Assembly (NCBI RefSeq): GCF_000421465.1
Contig: NZ_ATXB01000001.1
Coordinates: forward strand, 434,001-498,000
DNA length: 64,000 nt
Source of the DNA: Methylohalobius crimeensis 10Ki
Lineage (GTDB): Bacteria; Pseudomonadota; Gammaproteobacteria; Methylococcales; Methylothermaceae
Direction: 5' to 3'
The notes under the pieces are model-generated. The model did not search any database, was not told the DNA's origin, and worked only from the letters and a program-made list of their open reading frames with translations. Of the stretch, positions 1 to 7,061 are shown piece after piece (position 1 is the stretch's first letter; every line of letters starts with the position of its first letter). A program made the position numbers and the translations under genes.

Positions 1-444
1 ACTCCAATATTTGGTGTTTCATGGAATCCGCCAAAGCCGGAATCAGACGTTGCTCAACGACTGATTAATGAATTAGAAGACCGCAGAGTTCTCTACGCTC
101 CAGAGTCAGTGGAGATTCCCAGTCACTGCGTAGATTCAATAATTGAAATAAGGCATATCCTTACTGGTGAACTGCACAACGTAAGTCCAGAATCAAATCT
201 CGCAAGCACCATTAAGGCCATGAGAGCATCATGCAGGAAGTTTCTTGATACCGTACAAAAAGATCAGCGTGTTATAGAGTTTGGTGCTCATCCAGGTCAT
301 TTTGCTAATTGGCATTTTAATAGTGCAATTGGTGAGCTTCGCGGAGTCTTTGGAGTTCATTTAGCGCAAGTGGCGGCTCAGTATGGCATCAGCATCGATG
401 AGCCTTTATCAACAATACTGCCCATTGAGGCAGAAGAAACGTAA
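1..444 (+). CDS. Hypothetical integron-cassette protein, 5' end cut by the window
   Basis: The frame is open from the first base, beginning in the middle of a protein (TPIFGVSWNPPKPESD), and runs 147 codons to TAA at 442-444. A GTG at 109 would be an internal start, so the true start lies upstream of the window. The opening FGVSWNPP segment resembles small uncharacterised proteins (I recall a DUF6650-type family, uncertain). No catalytic motif or membrane segment is visible. The stop codon lies inside the first half of an attC-like hairpin (439-517), the usual layout of an integron gene cassette. The function is unknown. Confidence 0.7.
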   Translation, partial: TPIFGVSWNPPKPESDVAQRLINELEDRRVLYAPESVEIPSHCVDSIIEIRHILTGELHNVSPESNLASTIKAMRASCRKFLDTVQKDQRVIEFGAHPGHFANWHFNSAIGELRGVFGVHLAQVAAQYGISIDEPLSTILPIEAEET

Positions 445-517
445 CAAGTAAAGGCACCGGAAAACCAAAAGCTCCGCTTCGCTACACTTTTGTTTTCCGG
501 TGCTTTAAGCGTTAGCT
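439..517 (+). other. attC-like integron recombination site 1
   Basis: An imperfect inverted repeat pairs the segment from 441 (GTAACAAGTAAAGG then CACCGG) with CCGGTGCTTTAAGCGTT ending at 513. The outer AAC/GTT boxes pair, the next few bases do not pair (spacer), and one G near 452-453 is extrahelical. The inner arms extend as GGAAAACCAAAAG / CTTTTGTTTTCC. Outer AAC/GTT boxes, an unpaired spacer and an extrahelical base are defining attC features. The right box GTTAGCT (511-517) departs from the GTTRRRY consensus at one base. The upstream gene's stop codon lies in the left box and the next gene starts 16 bases after the right box. Confidence 0.75.
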
Positions 518-533
518 GTACAGGAGAACGCAA

Positions 534-1154
534 TTGACGGGCCATGAAATAGTCCTTTCGTATCTTGAGCTCATACTGAGCCCTCAAGTAGTTATTGGTG
601 GTGTCATTGTCGCTTTCTTGGTGATGTTCCGAGTCGCGCTTACAGCCTTGATCGATCGGATCGCGTCAATTAGATGGGGGGCTGCTGAGCTATCTGCGCC
701 GCAACCACCTAGCGATAGGCGTACGGGGGATGGAGAAGCCCCTACTGATGATGTGCTTGGTGAGTCGTCTGACTCAGACCTACCCGAGGGAGTTAATGTT
801 TCAGAAGAAGATGCAAATCGACTTCGCCAAGCGATGCAATCCGAGAGGGCTCGTGCGCATTTGTGGGAATACCGGTTCTTAAACCGCTTTCTAGTGTTGA
901 ATACCCAGCGGGTGCTGGATTGGCTGGCAGGTTTGCCGGATCCACCGACGTTTACGATGTATGATGCTTGGTGGCAGCAAGTGATACCCAGTGCGGAGCA
1001 GCGACGTACAATAGTTCAAGTCCTTGAGGAGCATAACCTGATTGTGATGAGAGGCGACCTCATTGAAATTACTCCGAAAGGTAGAGAATACATCGAGTGG
1101 AGAGGGCCGCTTCCCGGCTCCCCGGTTCAGGGAGCACGAAATGGCAACAGCTAA
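534..1154 (+). CDS. Membrane-anchored hypothetical protein with C-terminal winged-helix-like region (integron cassette)
   Basis: 206 residues starting at TTG 534, preceded by AGGAGA at 522-527; no in-frame ATG is nearby. Residues ~14-35 form one hydrophobic segment (VVIGGVIVAFLVMFRVAL), suggesting an N-terminal membrane anchor. A low-complexity acidic linker (~50-85) follows, and then a C-terminal ~80 residues whose pattern (QRRTIVQVLEEHNLIVMRG, then EITPKGREYI) resembles a winged-helix fold. The TAA stop (1152-1154) lies in the left arm of a second attC-like site. It appears to be a cassette gene of unknown function. Confidence 0.6.
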   Translation: MTGHEIVLSYLELILSPQVVIGGVIVAFLVMFRVALTALIDRIASIRWGAAELSAPQPPSDRRTGDGEAPTDDVLGESSDSDLPEGVNVSEEDANRLRQAMQSERARAHLWEYRFLNRFLVLNTQRVLDWLAGLPDPPTFTMYDAWWQQVIPSAEQRRTIVQVLEEHNLIVMRGDLIEITPKGREYIEWRGPLPGSPVQGARNGNS

Positions 1155-1208
1155 CATAGCGGTCAACCGGACGCTCGTAACCTCGCGCCGGTTACCGTAG
1201 CGTTATGA
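1149..1208 (+). other. attC-like integron recombination site 2
   Basis: AGCTAAC (1149-1155) and GCGTTATGA (1200-1208) bracket a hairpin whose arms are CGGTCAACCGGACG and CGCCGGTTACCG. Reading inward there is an AAC/GTT pair, a short unpaired spacer, then a paired stem with two extrahelical bases on the left arm. This is the same design as the site at 439-517, again fused to the stop codon of the gene before it. The right box is GTTATGA, less canonical than GTTRRRY. Confidence 0.7.
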
Positions 1209-1362
1209 GCATCAAACCCCACGGCGCCCATTCACGGTGGGCTTCCAGTTGACTGAATTGGCAGACTGAACCATAAAAACAGGCTCGGCCACATCGCGCC
1301 ACGCATCAAGCGAGAAAAGCAAAGAAACGGGGTCGGACACGATTTTCCCGGAGCGCAAAAGT

Positions 1363-1389
1363 ATAAATTCTACTCTGACCCCAAATATT
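1363..1389 (-). repeat. Orphan RAYT-element end
   Basis: Read on the minus strand this is AATATTTGGGGTCAGAGT followed by AGAATTTAT. It matches the 27-bp ends of the RAYT element at 2353-2379 and 3116-3142 with about two differences. No transposase is attached, so it is the scar of a second element or a non-autonomous relative. Just upstream (1328-1350) is a related GGGGTCGGACACG motif. Confidence 0.7.
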
Positions 1390-1390
1390 C

Positions 1391-1594
1391 GAAGAAAAGG
1401 ATCTGGACGACGACCAAGCCGCCAAGCTCATCCGCCGCCTGGAAATGCCGGACAGCCAATGGCTCATGATCGAACGCCACCGGCTCTGGCAACTGACCCA
1501 CGAACTGGGCGAAATCGCCAAAAGTGCGCAATACGCGATGGAGAGGGTTCAGGAGTTGGAGGAGGAAACCGGCGTGCGGCTTTGGTCGCGGTAG
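1391..1594 (+). pseudogene. 3' fragment of a hypothetical gene, truncated at a RAYT-element end
   Basis: An open frame without a start codon runs from immediately after the orphan repeat end to TAG at 1592-1594. It encodes about 67 residues rich in charged helices (EEKDLDDDQAAKLI near its start, MERVQELEEETGVRLWSR at its end). The abrupt junction with the repeat at 1389/1390 suggests that the 5' part was lost with a mobile-element insertion. I do not recognise the family. The downstream bases to 1922 hold no other convincing gene. Confidence 0.5.
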
Positions 1595-1846
1595 GGCTTG
1601 AATGACGGCTGGGCGCAGGGATGCGCCTTGATGGGAATGGATGAAGCCCTGCTGCATCTGGTGGCAGCGAATGCTATGCTGAAAAGGTAGCAGGTGAAGG
1701 GATAAGCAAGGTCACTATACCCCCCGGATGGAGATGGAATGAACCCCGGGGGGGTTGTGCTTCACAGTCTTCTGTCCAAGTTGACAGGCTAAAGTGGGGT
1801 AATGTAGAAAATGAATTCTGGAAAATCTAGGTGTTAATAGTTACAT

Positions 1847-1890
1847 AGACAGAATCTGTCTATTGCCCTAATTGGAGATTTCTGTCTATT
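1847..1890 (+). promoter_or_regulatory. Palindromic operator-like site
   Basis: AGACAGA-A-TCTGTCT (1847-1861) is a perfect 7-bp palindrome with a one-base centre. A further TCTGTCTATTG half-site lies at 1880-1890. Both lie 33-76 bases before the start of the truncated gene at 1923, so they may be the binding site of a local regulator. The remaining 1595-1846 stretch contains no gene that I can support. Confidence 0.4.
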
Positions 1891-1922
1891 GAACTCTTAG
1901 ACCAATAAGATGGGGTTTTAGG

Positions 1923-2089
1923 ATGTCTTTATCAGAGATATTTAACAAGAGCCGAATATCCTCGAGATTGCTTGAGGAAGAGCTTTACGCGGAAACTCTT
2001 CGAGAATTGGAACAAGGTATACGAAGAGACGGTTTGTGGGCAAAAGCACTCGCTAAGAGCAGTGCCAATAAGGAAAAGGCGGAAGCTCT
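1923..2089 (+). pseudogene. Small hypothetical gene interrupted by the RAYT element
   Basis: ATG at 1923 opens a frame encoding MSLSEIFNKSRISSR, then LEQGIRRDGLWAKALAKSSA, then NKEKAEA. It resembles short gammaproteobacterial proteins of the pattern '…IRxGLWAKALxEaxGdExKAkA.YIxlRv…', whose C-terminus is a final helix. Here the frame runs directly into the left end of the RAYT element at 2090 and ends in foreign sequence at 2144. The last ~15 native residues are therefore missing and the gene is probably inactive. The parent function is unknown. Confidence 0.55.
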
Positions 2090-2352
2090 AATATTTGGGG
2101 TCAGAGTAACATTTATCTGTTATCATTGCCTTGTTGACACGTAAATTTGGTGACGCAATGGCAAGATTAACCCGGGTTGCCCCTGTCGGCGTGCCTCAAC
2201 ATATCCTACAGCGAGGAAATAACCGGCAGGTCTGCTTTGCCAGTGAAGAAGACATGAAAGCGTATCTCAACTGGCTCAAAGAGTTGTCCCTGAAGCATCA
2301 GGTCGATGTGCATGCCTGGGTCTTGATGACCAATCATGTGCATCTGCTGTGT
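2090..2352 (+). mobile_element. Partial RAYT copy, 263-bp tandem duplication
   Basis: These 263 bases are repeated, apparently without change, at 2353-2615. They include the element's left end (2090-2116), the leader and the first ~64 codons of the transposase (ATG at 2158, through the HxH motif). Copy 1 then stops at TGTGT and restarts with the left end of copy 2. The missing remainder of copy 1 is not found after copy 2, so this is a direct partial duplication rather than a nested insertion. Confidence 0.85.
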
Positions 2353-3142
2353 AATATTTGGGGTCAGAGTAACATTTATCTGTTATCATTGCCTTGTTGA
2401 CACGTAAATTTGGTGACGCAATGGCAAGATTAACCCGGGTTGCCCCTGTCGGCGTGCCTCAACATATCCTACAGCGAGGAAATAACCGGCAGGTCTGCTT
2501 TGCCAGTGAAGAAGACATGAAAGCGTATCTCAACTGGCTCAAAGAGTTGTCCCTGAAGCATCAGGTCGATGTGCATGCCTGGGTCTTGATGACCAATCAT
2601 GTGCATCTGCTGTGTACCCCTTGGAAAGAAAATGCCATCAGCCGTATGATGCAATCCATCGGACGCCTGTATGTTCGCTACTATAATCATACCTACCAGC
2701 GCAGTGGCACGTTGTGGGAAGGTCGTTTCAAATCCTGTTTGGCTCAAAGTGAGCGGTATCTGCTTGAACTCTATCGCTATATCGAATTAAATCCGGTCAG
2801 AGCGGGTATGGTTGATGATCCCGGTGACTATAGCTGGTCGAGCTATGCGGTCAATGCATTGGGCGTGGAAAGTGAATTACAGACGCCGCATCCAGAATAT
2901 CTGGCTTTAGGGAAAACGAAAGATGAGCGGTTGAGCAACTACCGCGCTTTGTTTAAAGCGCATGTCGGAACAGACTTATTAAAGGAAATCAGGGAGAATA
3001 TTAATAAAGGACTGGCGCTGGGAAACGAGCGGTTCACATCACAAATAGAAGCATTAACCAAGCAACGCGTCACGCCAAGAAAGCCGGGAAGGCCACGAAA
3101 TCGTAATATTGAAGCATAAATGTCACTCTGACCCCGAATATT
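2353..3142 (+). mobile_element. REP-associated tyrosine transposase (RAYT) element
   Basis: A 790-bp unit bounded by imperfect 27-bp inverted ends. The left end (2353-2379) reads AATATTTGGGGTCAGAGT and then AACATTTAT; the right end (3116-3142) reads as its reverse complement with two changes. It carries a single complete IS200/IS605-like Y1 transposase gene whose TAA stop lies inside the right end. The element interrupts the gene at 1923. Confidence 0.8.
2421..3119 (+). CDS. REP-associated tyrosine transposase
   Basis: 232 residues starting at ATG 2421 (MARLTRVAPVGVPQHILQRG). It belongs to the Y1/HUH transposase superfamily (TnpA-REP). NHVHLL (residues ~61-66) supplies the metal-binding HUH pair, and the conserved LYRYIELNPVRAG block contains the candidate catalytic tyrosine. 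The length matches RAYT proteins (usually 150-240 residues). Such enzymes process single-stranded REP/BIME hairpins and are usually single-copy domesticated transposases. The first 64 codons are also present in the duplicated fragment just upstream. Confidence 0.9.
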   Translation: MARLTRVAPVGVPQHILQRGNNRQVCFASEEDMKAYLNWLKELSLKHQVDVHAWVLMTNHVHLLCTPWKENAISRMMQSIGRLYVRYYNHTYQRSGTLWEGRFKSCLAQSERYLLELYRYIELNPVRAGMVDDPGDYSWSSYAVNALGVESELQTPHPEYLALGKTKDERLSNYRALFKAHVGTDLLKEIRENINKGLALGNERFTSQIEALTKQRVTPRKPGRPRNRNIEA

Positions 3143-3156
3143 CCGAATATTCAATT

Positions 3157-3345
3157 ATGAGTACTGCTAAAGAAGAGATAAAAGCGCTTCTGGATAAACT
3201 CCCTGACGATTGTTCATTGGAGGATGTCCAGTATCACTTATATGTTGTGGAGAAGATCCACAAGGGAATCGAGCGCGCCGAAAAGGAAGGGACGCTTAGC
3301 CAGGACGAGGTCGAAAGGAAACTAGGTAGATGGACCTCGAAGTAA
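3157..3345 (+). CDS. Type II antitoxin, RelB/ParD-like partner of RelE/ParE toxin
   Basis: 62 residues starting at ATG 3157. The sequence LEDVQYHLYVVEKIHKGIER and the acidic tail containing DEVERKLGRW match small helical antitoxins typically paired with ParE/RelE-type toxins. It has no clear DNA-binding domain beyond a short N-terminal helix. Its 3' end overlaps the toxin start (3330) by 16 bases, so the two are translationally coupled. The RAYT right end finishes 14 bases before the start codon, so the native promoter may have been replaced. Confidence 0.75.
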   Translation: MSTAKEEIKALLDKLPDDCSLEDVQYHLYVVEKIHKGIERAEKEGTLSQDEVERKLGRWTSK

Positions 3346-3644
3346 AGTGGTCGCCGGAGGCGATCGAGGATCTCGAAGCCATCGCCGAATATATCGCACG
3401 GGATTCTGAGTATTACGCTCGGGCGGTTGTCACCGAAATATTGTCGGTTTCACGGAGCACCGGCGAGTTTCCGTTGATAGGCCGCATCGTACCAGAGATC
3501 GGGGATGAGCATATTCGAGAGCGATTCATTTACAGCTATCGATTAGTGTATCGGGTCGAATCCGTGAGAATTCTGATTGTGGCAGTGATACATGGGAAAC
3601 GATTGCTTGAGAATATCGCGGAACGGATCGGAGGCAGCACATAA
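3330..3644 (+). CDS. RelE/ParE-family toxin
   Basis: 104 residues (MDLEVKWSPEAIEDLEAIAE…). The N-terminal pattern W(S)PEAIEDLEAIAEYI and the C-terminal block RLVYRVESVRILIVAVIHGKR are typical of the RelE/ParE barrel toxins, which are mRNA interferases or gyrase poisons. The two subtypes cannot be separated here. It forms an operon with the overlapping antitoxin upstream. The TAA stop (3642-3644) lies in a third attC-like hairpin, making this a plausible toxin–antitoxin integron cassette; such cassettes are known to stabilise chromosomal arrays. Confidence 0.85.
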   Translation: MDLEVKWSPEAIEDLEAIAEYIARDSEYYARAVVTEILSVSRSTGEFPLIGRIVPEIGDEHIRERFIYSYRLVYRVESVRILIVAVIHGKRLLENIAERIGGST

Positions 3645-3693
3645 CGCCGTCCATCAGCCGATGCCAAAAAGCGGCTGATGGACGGCGTTGGGC
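3639..3693 (+). other. attC-like integron recombination site 3 (or strong hairpin)
   Basis: ACATAAC (3639-3645) begins an 18-bp perfect inverted repeat. The left arm AACGCCGTCCATCAGCCG (3643-3660) pairs with CGGCTGATGGACGGCGTT (3672-3689), with an 11-base loop. The right box GTTGGGC (3687-3693) fits the GTTRRRY consensus exactly. As at sites 1 and 2, the preceding stop codon lies in the left box. It lacks the extrahelical base and unpaired spacer, so a terminator-like hairpin is the alternative reading. Confidence 0.6.
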
Positions 3694-3705
3694 AAAGGAG
3701 GTGTA

Positions 3706-3795
3706 ATGAGGCATGTCCTGTCCCGGGTCGAATTTGCCCGCCAGGATTTCCATCGCCAATGGTTCCTCGATGAGGTGCTGGATTGCCCGGCTTAA
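3706..3795 (+). CDS. 29-codon ORF behind a strong ribosome site, probable truncated cassette gene
   Basis: Directly after attC-like site 3 comes AAAGGAGGTGTAATG, a near-ideal Shine-Dalgarno sequence followed by ATG 3706. The frame encodes MRHVLSRVEFARQDFHRQWF and nine more residues, ending at TAA 3793-3795. It could be the remnant of the next cassette gene cut short by a deletion at the array boundary, or a real small protein. The bases 3796-3922 hold no feature that I can support. Confidence 0.35.
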   Translation: MRHVLSRVEFARQDFHRQWFLDEVLDCPA

Positions 3796-3922
3796 TAATA
3801 ATGGAGGACAGGCCCTGGGGTATCCCCAGATAATCTACTTACGTTGAGCAATTCCGGGAGAGTCGCCGATTGCTGGATGAGGGGGAACTGCCGTAATCCG
3901 GCGTTGCGGATGCCAGCCGGGT

Positions 3923-5023
3923 TTAGGGCTCGATAAAGGCGCTGCGGTGATATTCCGCGGCGGCCCGAACCTCCCGGAGGCCGCACTCCTCGACTTGGGC
4001 CGGCGGGCCGCCCGTCAGCACTTCGAGCACCGTGCTTACGCCGCCGGAGAGCGATTCTAGATTGTATCCGCCCTCCAGCACGAATACCAGACGCCCGTCG
4101 CAATGGCGGTCGGCCAGTTCCTGAAGCACGCCGGTCATGGCGCTGAAACCTTCATAACCGAGATTCAGGGACAGGTCCAGGCGATGGGCGTCGAATCCGG
4201 CGGAGACCACGATCAAGTTCGGCTGAAACCAATCCGCTGCGGGCACCAGGATGTCCCAATAGGCCCGCAGCATAGCCACGTCCCCGGTGCCCGGGGGCAG
4301 GGGCACATTGACCGTCTTTCCTTCGCCCAGTCCGCCGCCCACCTCGTCCAGCGCTCCCGTGCCCGGGTAGAAGGGGGCGGCGCGATGGGTATCGAAAAAC
4401 AGCACGTTTTCGTCGGCCCAGAAGATCTCCTGGGTGCCGTTGCCGTGGTGGGTGTCCCAGTCCACGATGAGTATTCGCTCCATGCCGAGCTCGGCTTGAG
4501 CGTGCGCGGCGGCGACTGCCGCATTGTTGAACAGGCAGAAGCCGCGCGCTCGTACCGGCTCCGCGTGATGACCCGGAGGGCGGACCAGGGCGAAGGCACT
4601 GGAGGTCCGGCCCTCGACCACGGCCTCCACGGCGGCGATGGCGGTGCCGGCCGCGACTTCCGCCGCCTCCACGCTGTTAGGGGAGACCGAGGTGGTGTCT
4701 ATGTCCAGCCAGGCGTTCTTGCCGCGCAAATTGCGGATCGATTTGAGATAGGAGGAGGTATGGACGCGGCCGAGCTGTTCGAGCGTCGCCGAAGTTCCCT
4801 GTTCGAAGCGCACGCCGGGAATCGGGTCGCGCTGCAGTCGTTCCATGATCGAGGTGATCCGTCCCGGATGTTCCGGGTAACTCCACTTAATGCTCAGCCC
4901 GGCGATCATTTGTTGGACCTTGCGCTCCAATCGGCTCGATAGGAACGTTTCTCGGATATCCGGAGAATGGCCGAGCATGCGGTCGTCATGGAAGACGAGG
5001 ACTTCCCGGTCGCCGATCGTCAT
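3923..5023 (-). CDS. Class II histone-deacetylase-like / acetylpolyamine amidohydrolase
   Basis: 366 residues. It is a zinc-dependent deacetylase of the arginase/HDAC fold. The charge-relay pair is in RPPGHHAEP (~149-157), zinc ligands are the Asp and His of DWDTHHGNG (~190-198), the third ligand is the Asp of SAGFDAH, and the transition-state Tyr is in EGGYN. All catalytic positions are present. Bacterial members remove acetyl groups from acetylated polyamines or small acylated amines. It is the last gene of a four-gene operon; its ATG overlaps the stop of the upstream gene (ATGA at 5020-5023). Deacetylation of a small acetylated amine linked to the EctC-like product is an attractive inference but not shown by the sequence. 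Confidence 0.9.
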   Translation of the reverse strand: MTIGDREVLVFHDDRMLGHSPDIRETFLSSRLERKVQQMIAGLSIKWSYPEHPGRITSIMERLQRDPIPGVRFEQGTSATLEQLGRVHTSSYLKSIRNLRGKNAWLDIDTTSVSPNSVEAAEVAAGTAIAAVEAVVEGRTSSAFALVRPPGHHAEPVRARGFCLFNNAAVAAAHAQAELGMERILIVDWDTHHGNGTQEIFWADENVLFFDTHRAAPFYPGTGALDEVGGGLGEGKTVNVPLPPGTGDVAMLRAYWDILVPAADWFQPNLIVVSAGFDAHRLDLSLNLGYEGFSAMTGVLQELADRHCDGRLVFVLEGGYNLESLSGGVSTVLEVLTGGPPAQVEECGLREVRAAAEYHRSAFIEP

Positions 5024-7050
5024 GGAATCGCCTCGCCATCGGTCGTCCCCGGGGGTGGGTTCGGCGGCGCTGTCAGAGGCACTCGGCCCGCCGCCCAGCT
5101 GGCCAGGGCCATGGCCTTGGCCGCCTCCAATTCTTCCGGGGGGACCGGTAAGCCTCTAGGTTCCTCCACGGGGTCGTCGTGGAAGATGTATAGGCGCGAG
5201 GCTAATTGGGCGAACGGCAGAGAGGCTTCACCGAAGCGCTCGCCATGGCCGTGGGTGGACACCACCACACCGTTGCCCCAGTCCTGGCCACTGTCGTTGT
5301 TGGGATTGAAGAAATACACCCGCATCACGCCTTCTTGGTCCAGCGCCACCCGGATCAGGGTGATGGCGTGCCAACCGACGAACCTGGCGGCACTGTCAGT
5401 GACCGCGATGCCGGCCGGTTGCGGATGAATGACGGGTTGATTGCCGTTATAGAATGGATGATAGCTGTGATAGAAGTGCGCCAGGTAGACGTCGTAGTTT
5501 TTCAGAGTGCCGGTGGTCACGTCCACGGCGATCAAAAACTCACGCCCGACCCACCAACCATGGAACTCGGGATTGATCCAGCGGTGCGGATCCTGGTCGC
5601 GCGTCCTACACAGCCGTCCCATTTCGTTATAGATCCGATCCAGATGGGGCACTAACACTACGGACAGCGGATCGGTGTCGAGGGGGAGGTTTCGAGCCAG
5701 GCCCGCCGGCAGTTCGGCGGAGGCGATGGGGCGGCCCTCGAAATGCATCAGGATGCTGTCGAAACGAGCGGCCTGGGCGATCAGGTGCAACAGATAGTCG
5801 GGATCGTTGTAGGACCACATGGAGAGCGCCCGCGCCGACTGGCAGGTAGGGTTGTTGCCCTGACCGATGCCCAGGGGCTGGCCCAACAGCGAGATCACGC
5901 CCGCTAACAGGCGTCCCCGGGAAGGCAACGCATCGCCGAAGACGGCGGTGAGATTCGCTTCATTCCGAGCCGACAGGCGCAGACCGATCTGGCGCCACAA
6001 TCCCGGAGCGATAGGCGGGGCGTAAAGGATGCCGCGCTCCAGCAGCATGGCCAGGCCGTAAATGGTCTGGGCGGTCTGCGGGTATACCGCCTCTTCGATC
6101 AATCGGTGGACCAAGTTCTGGTAGCTGCGCAAGACATCCAGGCCGGTACTGCTCAAGCCCAGGGCACCCGCAATCAATGATGCCTGGTCATTCGCCAGCA
6201 GCCAGCGCAGGAACGTGGCGTGATAGTCCGATACCAGGCCGGTATCGTGCATGGCCCGGGCGAAGCCATAGGCCTCCTGTTGAAGGGTGGAGAAATCCAT
6301 GGTTTCCAGGCGTGCTCGGTAGGCTTCCACGCCGGGGTCGTCCAGGCAGCCTTGGGTGGGGCCGAAGAGGGCGCTGATCAGCCGGGCGTCGCCGATGTCG
6401 CCCACTCCCTGGCTCAGGGTGACGGCGATTTGGGTCACCATGGCCTTGACATGGTCCACCTGAATCGGGCGCTGGGTCAGGATGCGCCAAATTTCCTCCA
6501 TCAGATTGCCTAAAATGTCCTCGAAGCCGATCTGGGCCAGCAAATAGCGGAACAACGCCTCCACCGGCTCGCCCAGAGACCCCAGGCGCACCCGCAGGGT
6601 TTCTTCGGGGACTCCGAACAGACGACTCAAATTGAGCGCCAGCACCTGAATCAGGAAGTGCCGAGCCGATTCCGCCGATATCCCCGGGTGAGTGCAGGCG
6701 CCGTTGGCTACCGCCAACAGACGCAGGTGGCTCATGCAGTCGAGCACCACCGTGGCTTTGGCGCCATGCTCCAGCGTGTTGCGCACCAGGCTCGGCAACA
6801 GCGCGCTCGGATCGTCCCAATCGGTGCCTGTGAATAGGCCGGCGATGTCCATCCGGGGAGCCAGTTGGTAGAGCCGCTCCAATCCGCCGGGTTGGCCCAT
6901 CATGCGTCCGGCTAGTTCCAACACGGCGTGCTGGTGGCGGGGCTTGGCGAAGGGCCGGGCCGCCTCCAGGCTGCTCAAAGCGTGTTCCAACTTTTCGTCC
7001 AGCAGCCGTCGTTGTGCTTCAACGGACGCCGGTTCCTCGGGGGAGGTCAT
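5020..7050 (-). CDS. Large uncharacterised protein with possible papain-like Cys/His/Asn C-terminal domain
   Basis: 676 residues. The first ~390 are helical with no motif that I recognise. The C-terminal part contains GQGNNPTCQSARALSMWS (Cys ~403), then FVGWHAITLIRV (His ~569) and YFFNPNNDSGQDWG (~586-599). Cys, His and Asn/Asp in that order and spacing suggest a papain-like or transglutaminase-like thiol enzyme. There is no signal peptide, and the proline-rich tail has no obvious role. The start ATG 7050 is preceded by GACGAGGTAAG. It lies 11 bases after the ATP-grasp gene and overlaps the HDAC gene by four bases, so all are probably co-transcribed. Cyclising, hydrolysing or amide-transferring activity on a small peptide is possible; the function is unknown. 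Confidence 0.7.
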   Translation of the reverse strand: MTSPEEPASVEAQRRLLDEKLEHALSSLEAARPFAKPRHQHAVLELAGRMMGQPGGLERLYQLAPRMDIAGLFTGTDWDDPSALLPSLVRNTLEHGAKATVVLDCMSHLRLLAVANGACTHPGISAESARHFLIQVLALNLSRLFGVPEETLRVRLGSLGEPVEALFRYLLAQIGFEDILGNLMEEIWRILTQRPIQVDHVKAMVTQIAVTLSQGVGDIGDARLISALFGPTQGCLDDPGVEAYRARLETMDFSTLQQEAYGFARAMHDTGLVSDYHATFLRWLLANDQASLIAGALGLSSTGLDVLRSYQNLVHRLIEEAVYPQTAQTIYGLAMLLERGILYAPPIAPGLWRQIGLRLSARNEANLTAVFGDALPSRGRLLAGVISLLGQPLGIGQGNNPTCQSARALSMWSYNDPDYLLHLIAQAARFDSILMHFEGRPIASAELPAGLARNLPLDTDPLSVVLVPHLDRIYNEMGRLCRTRDQDPHRWINPEFHGWWVGREFLIAVDVTTGTLKNYDVYLAHFYHSYHPFYNGNQPVIHPQPAGIAVTDSAARFVGWHAITLIRVALDQEGVMRVYFFNPNNDSGQDWGNGVVVSTHGHGERFGEASLPFAQLASRLYIFHDDPVEEPRGLPVPPEELEAAKAMALASWAAGRVPLTAPPNPPPGTTDGEAIP

Positions 7051-7061
7051 GGCTTACCTCG

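Noticed and set aside
3796-3922. Riboswitch or RNA element between the cassette region and the HDAC gene
   Set aside because: This is the 3' side of the HDAC operon and no conserved fold could be drawn.
4103-4942. Plus-strand ORF of 279 codons opposite the HDAC gene
   Set aside because: It is the antisense shadow of a well-supported gene and its translation has no recognisable domain.
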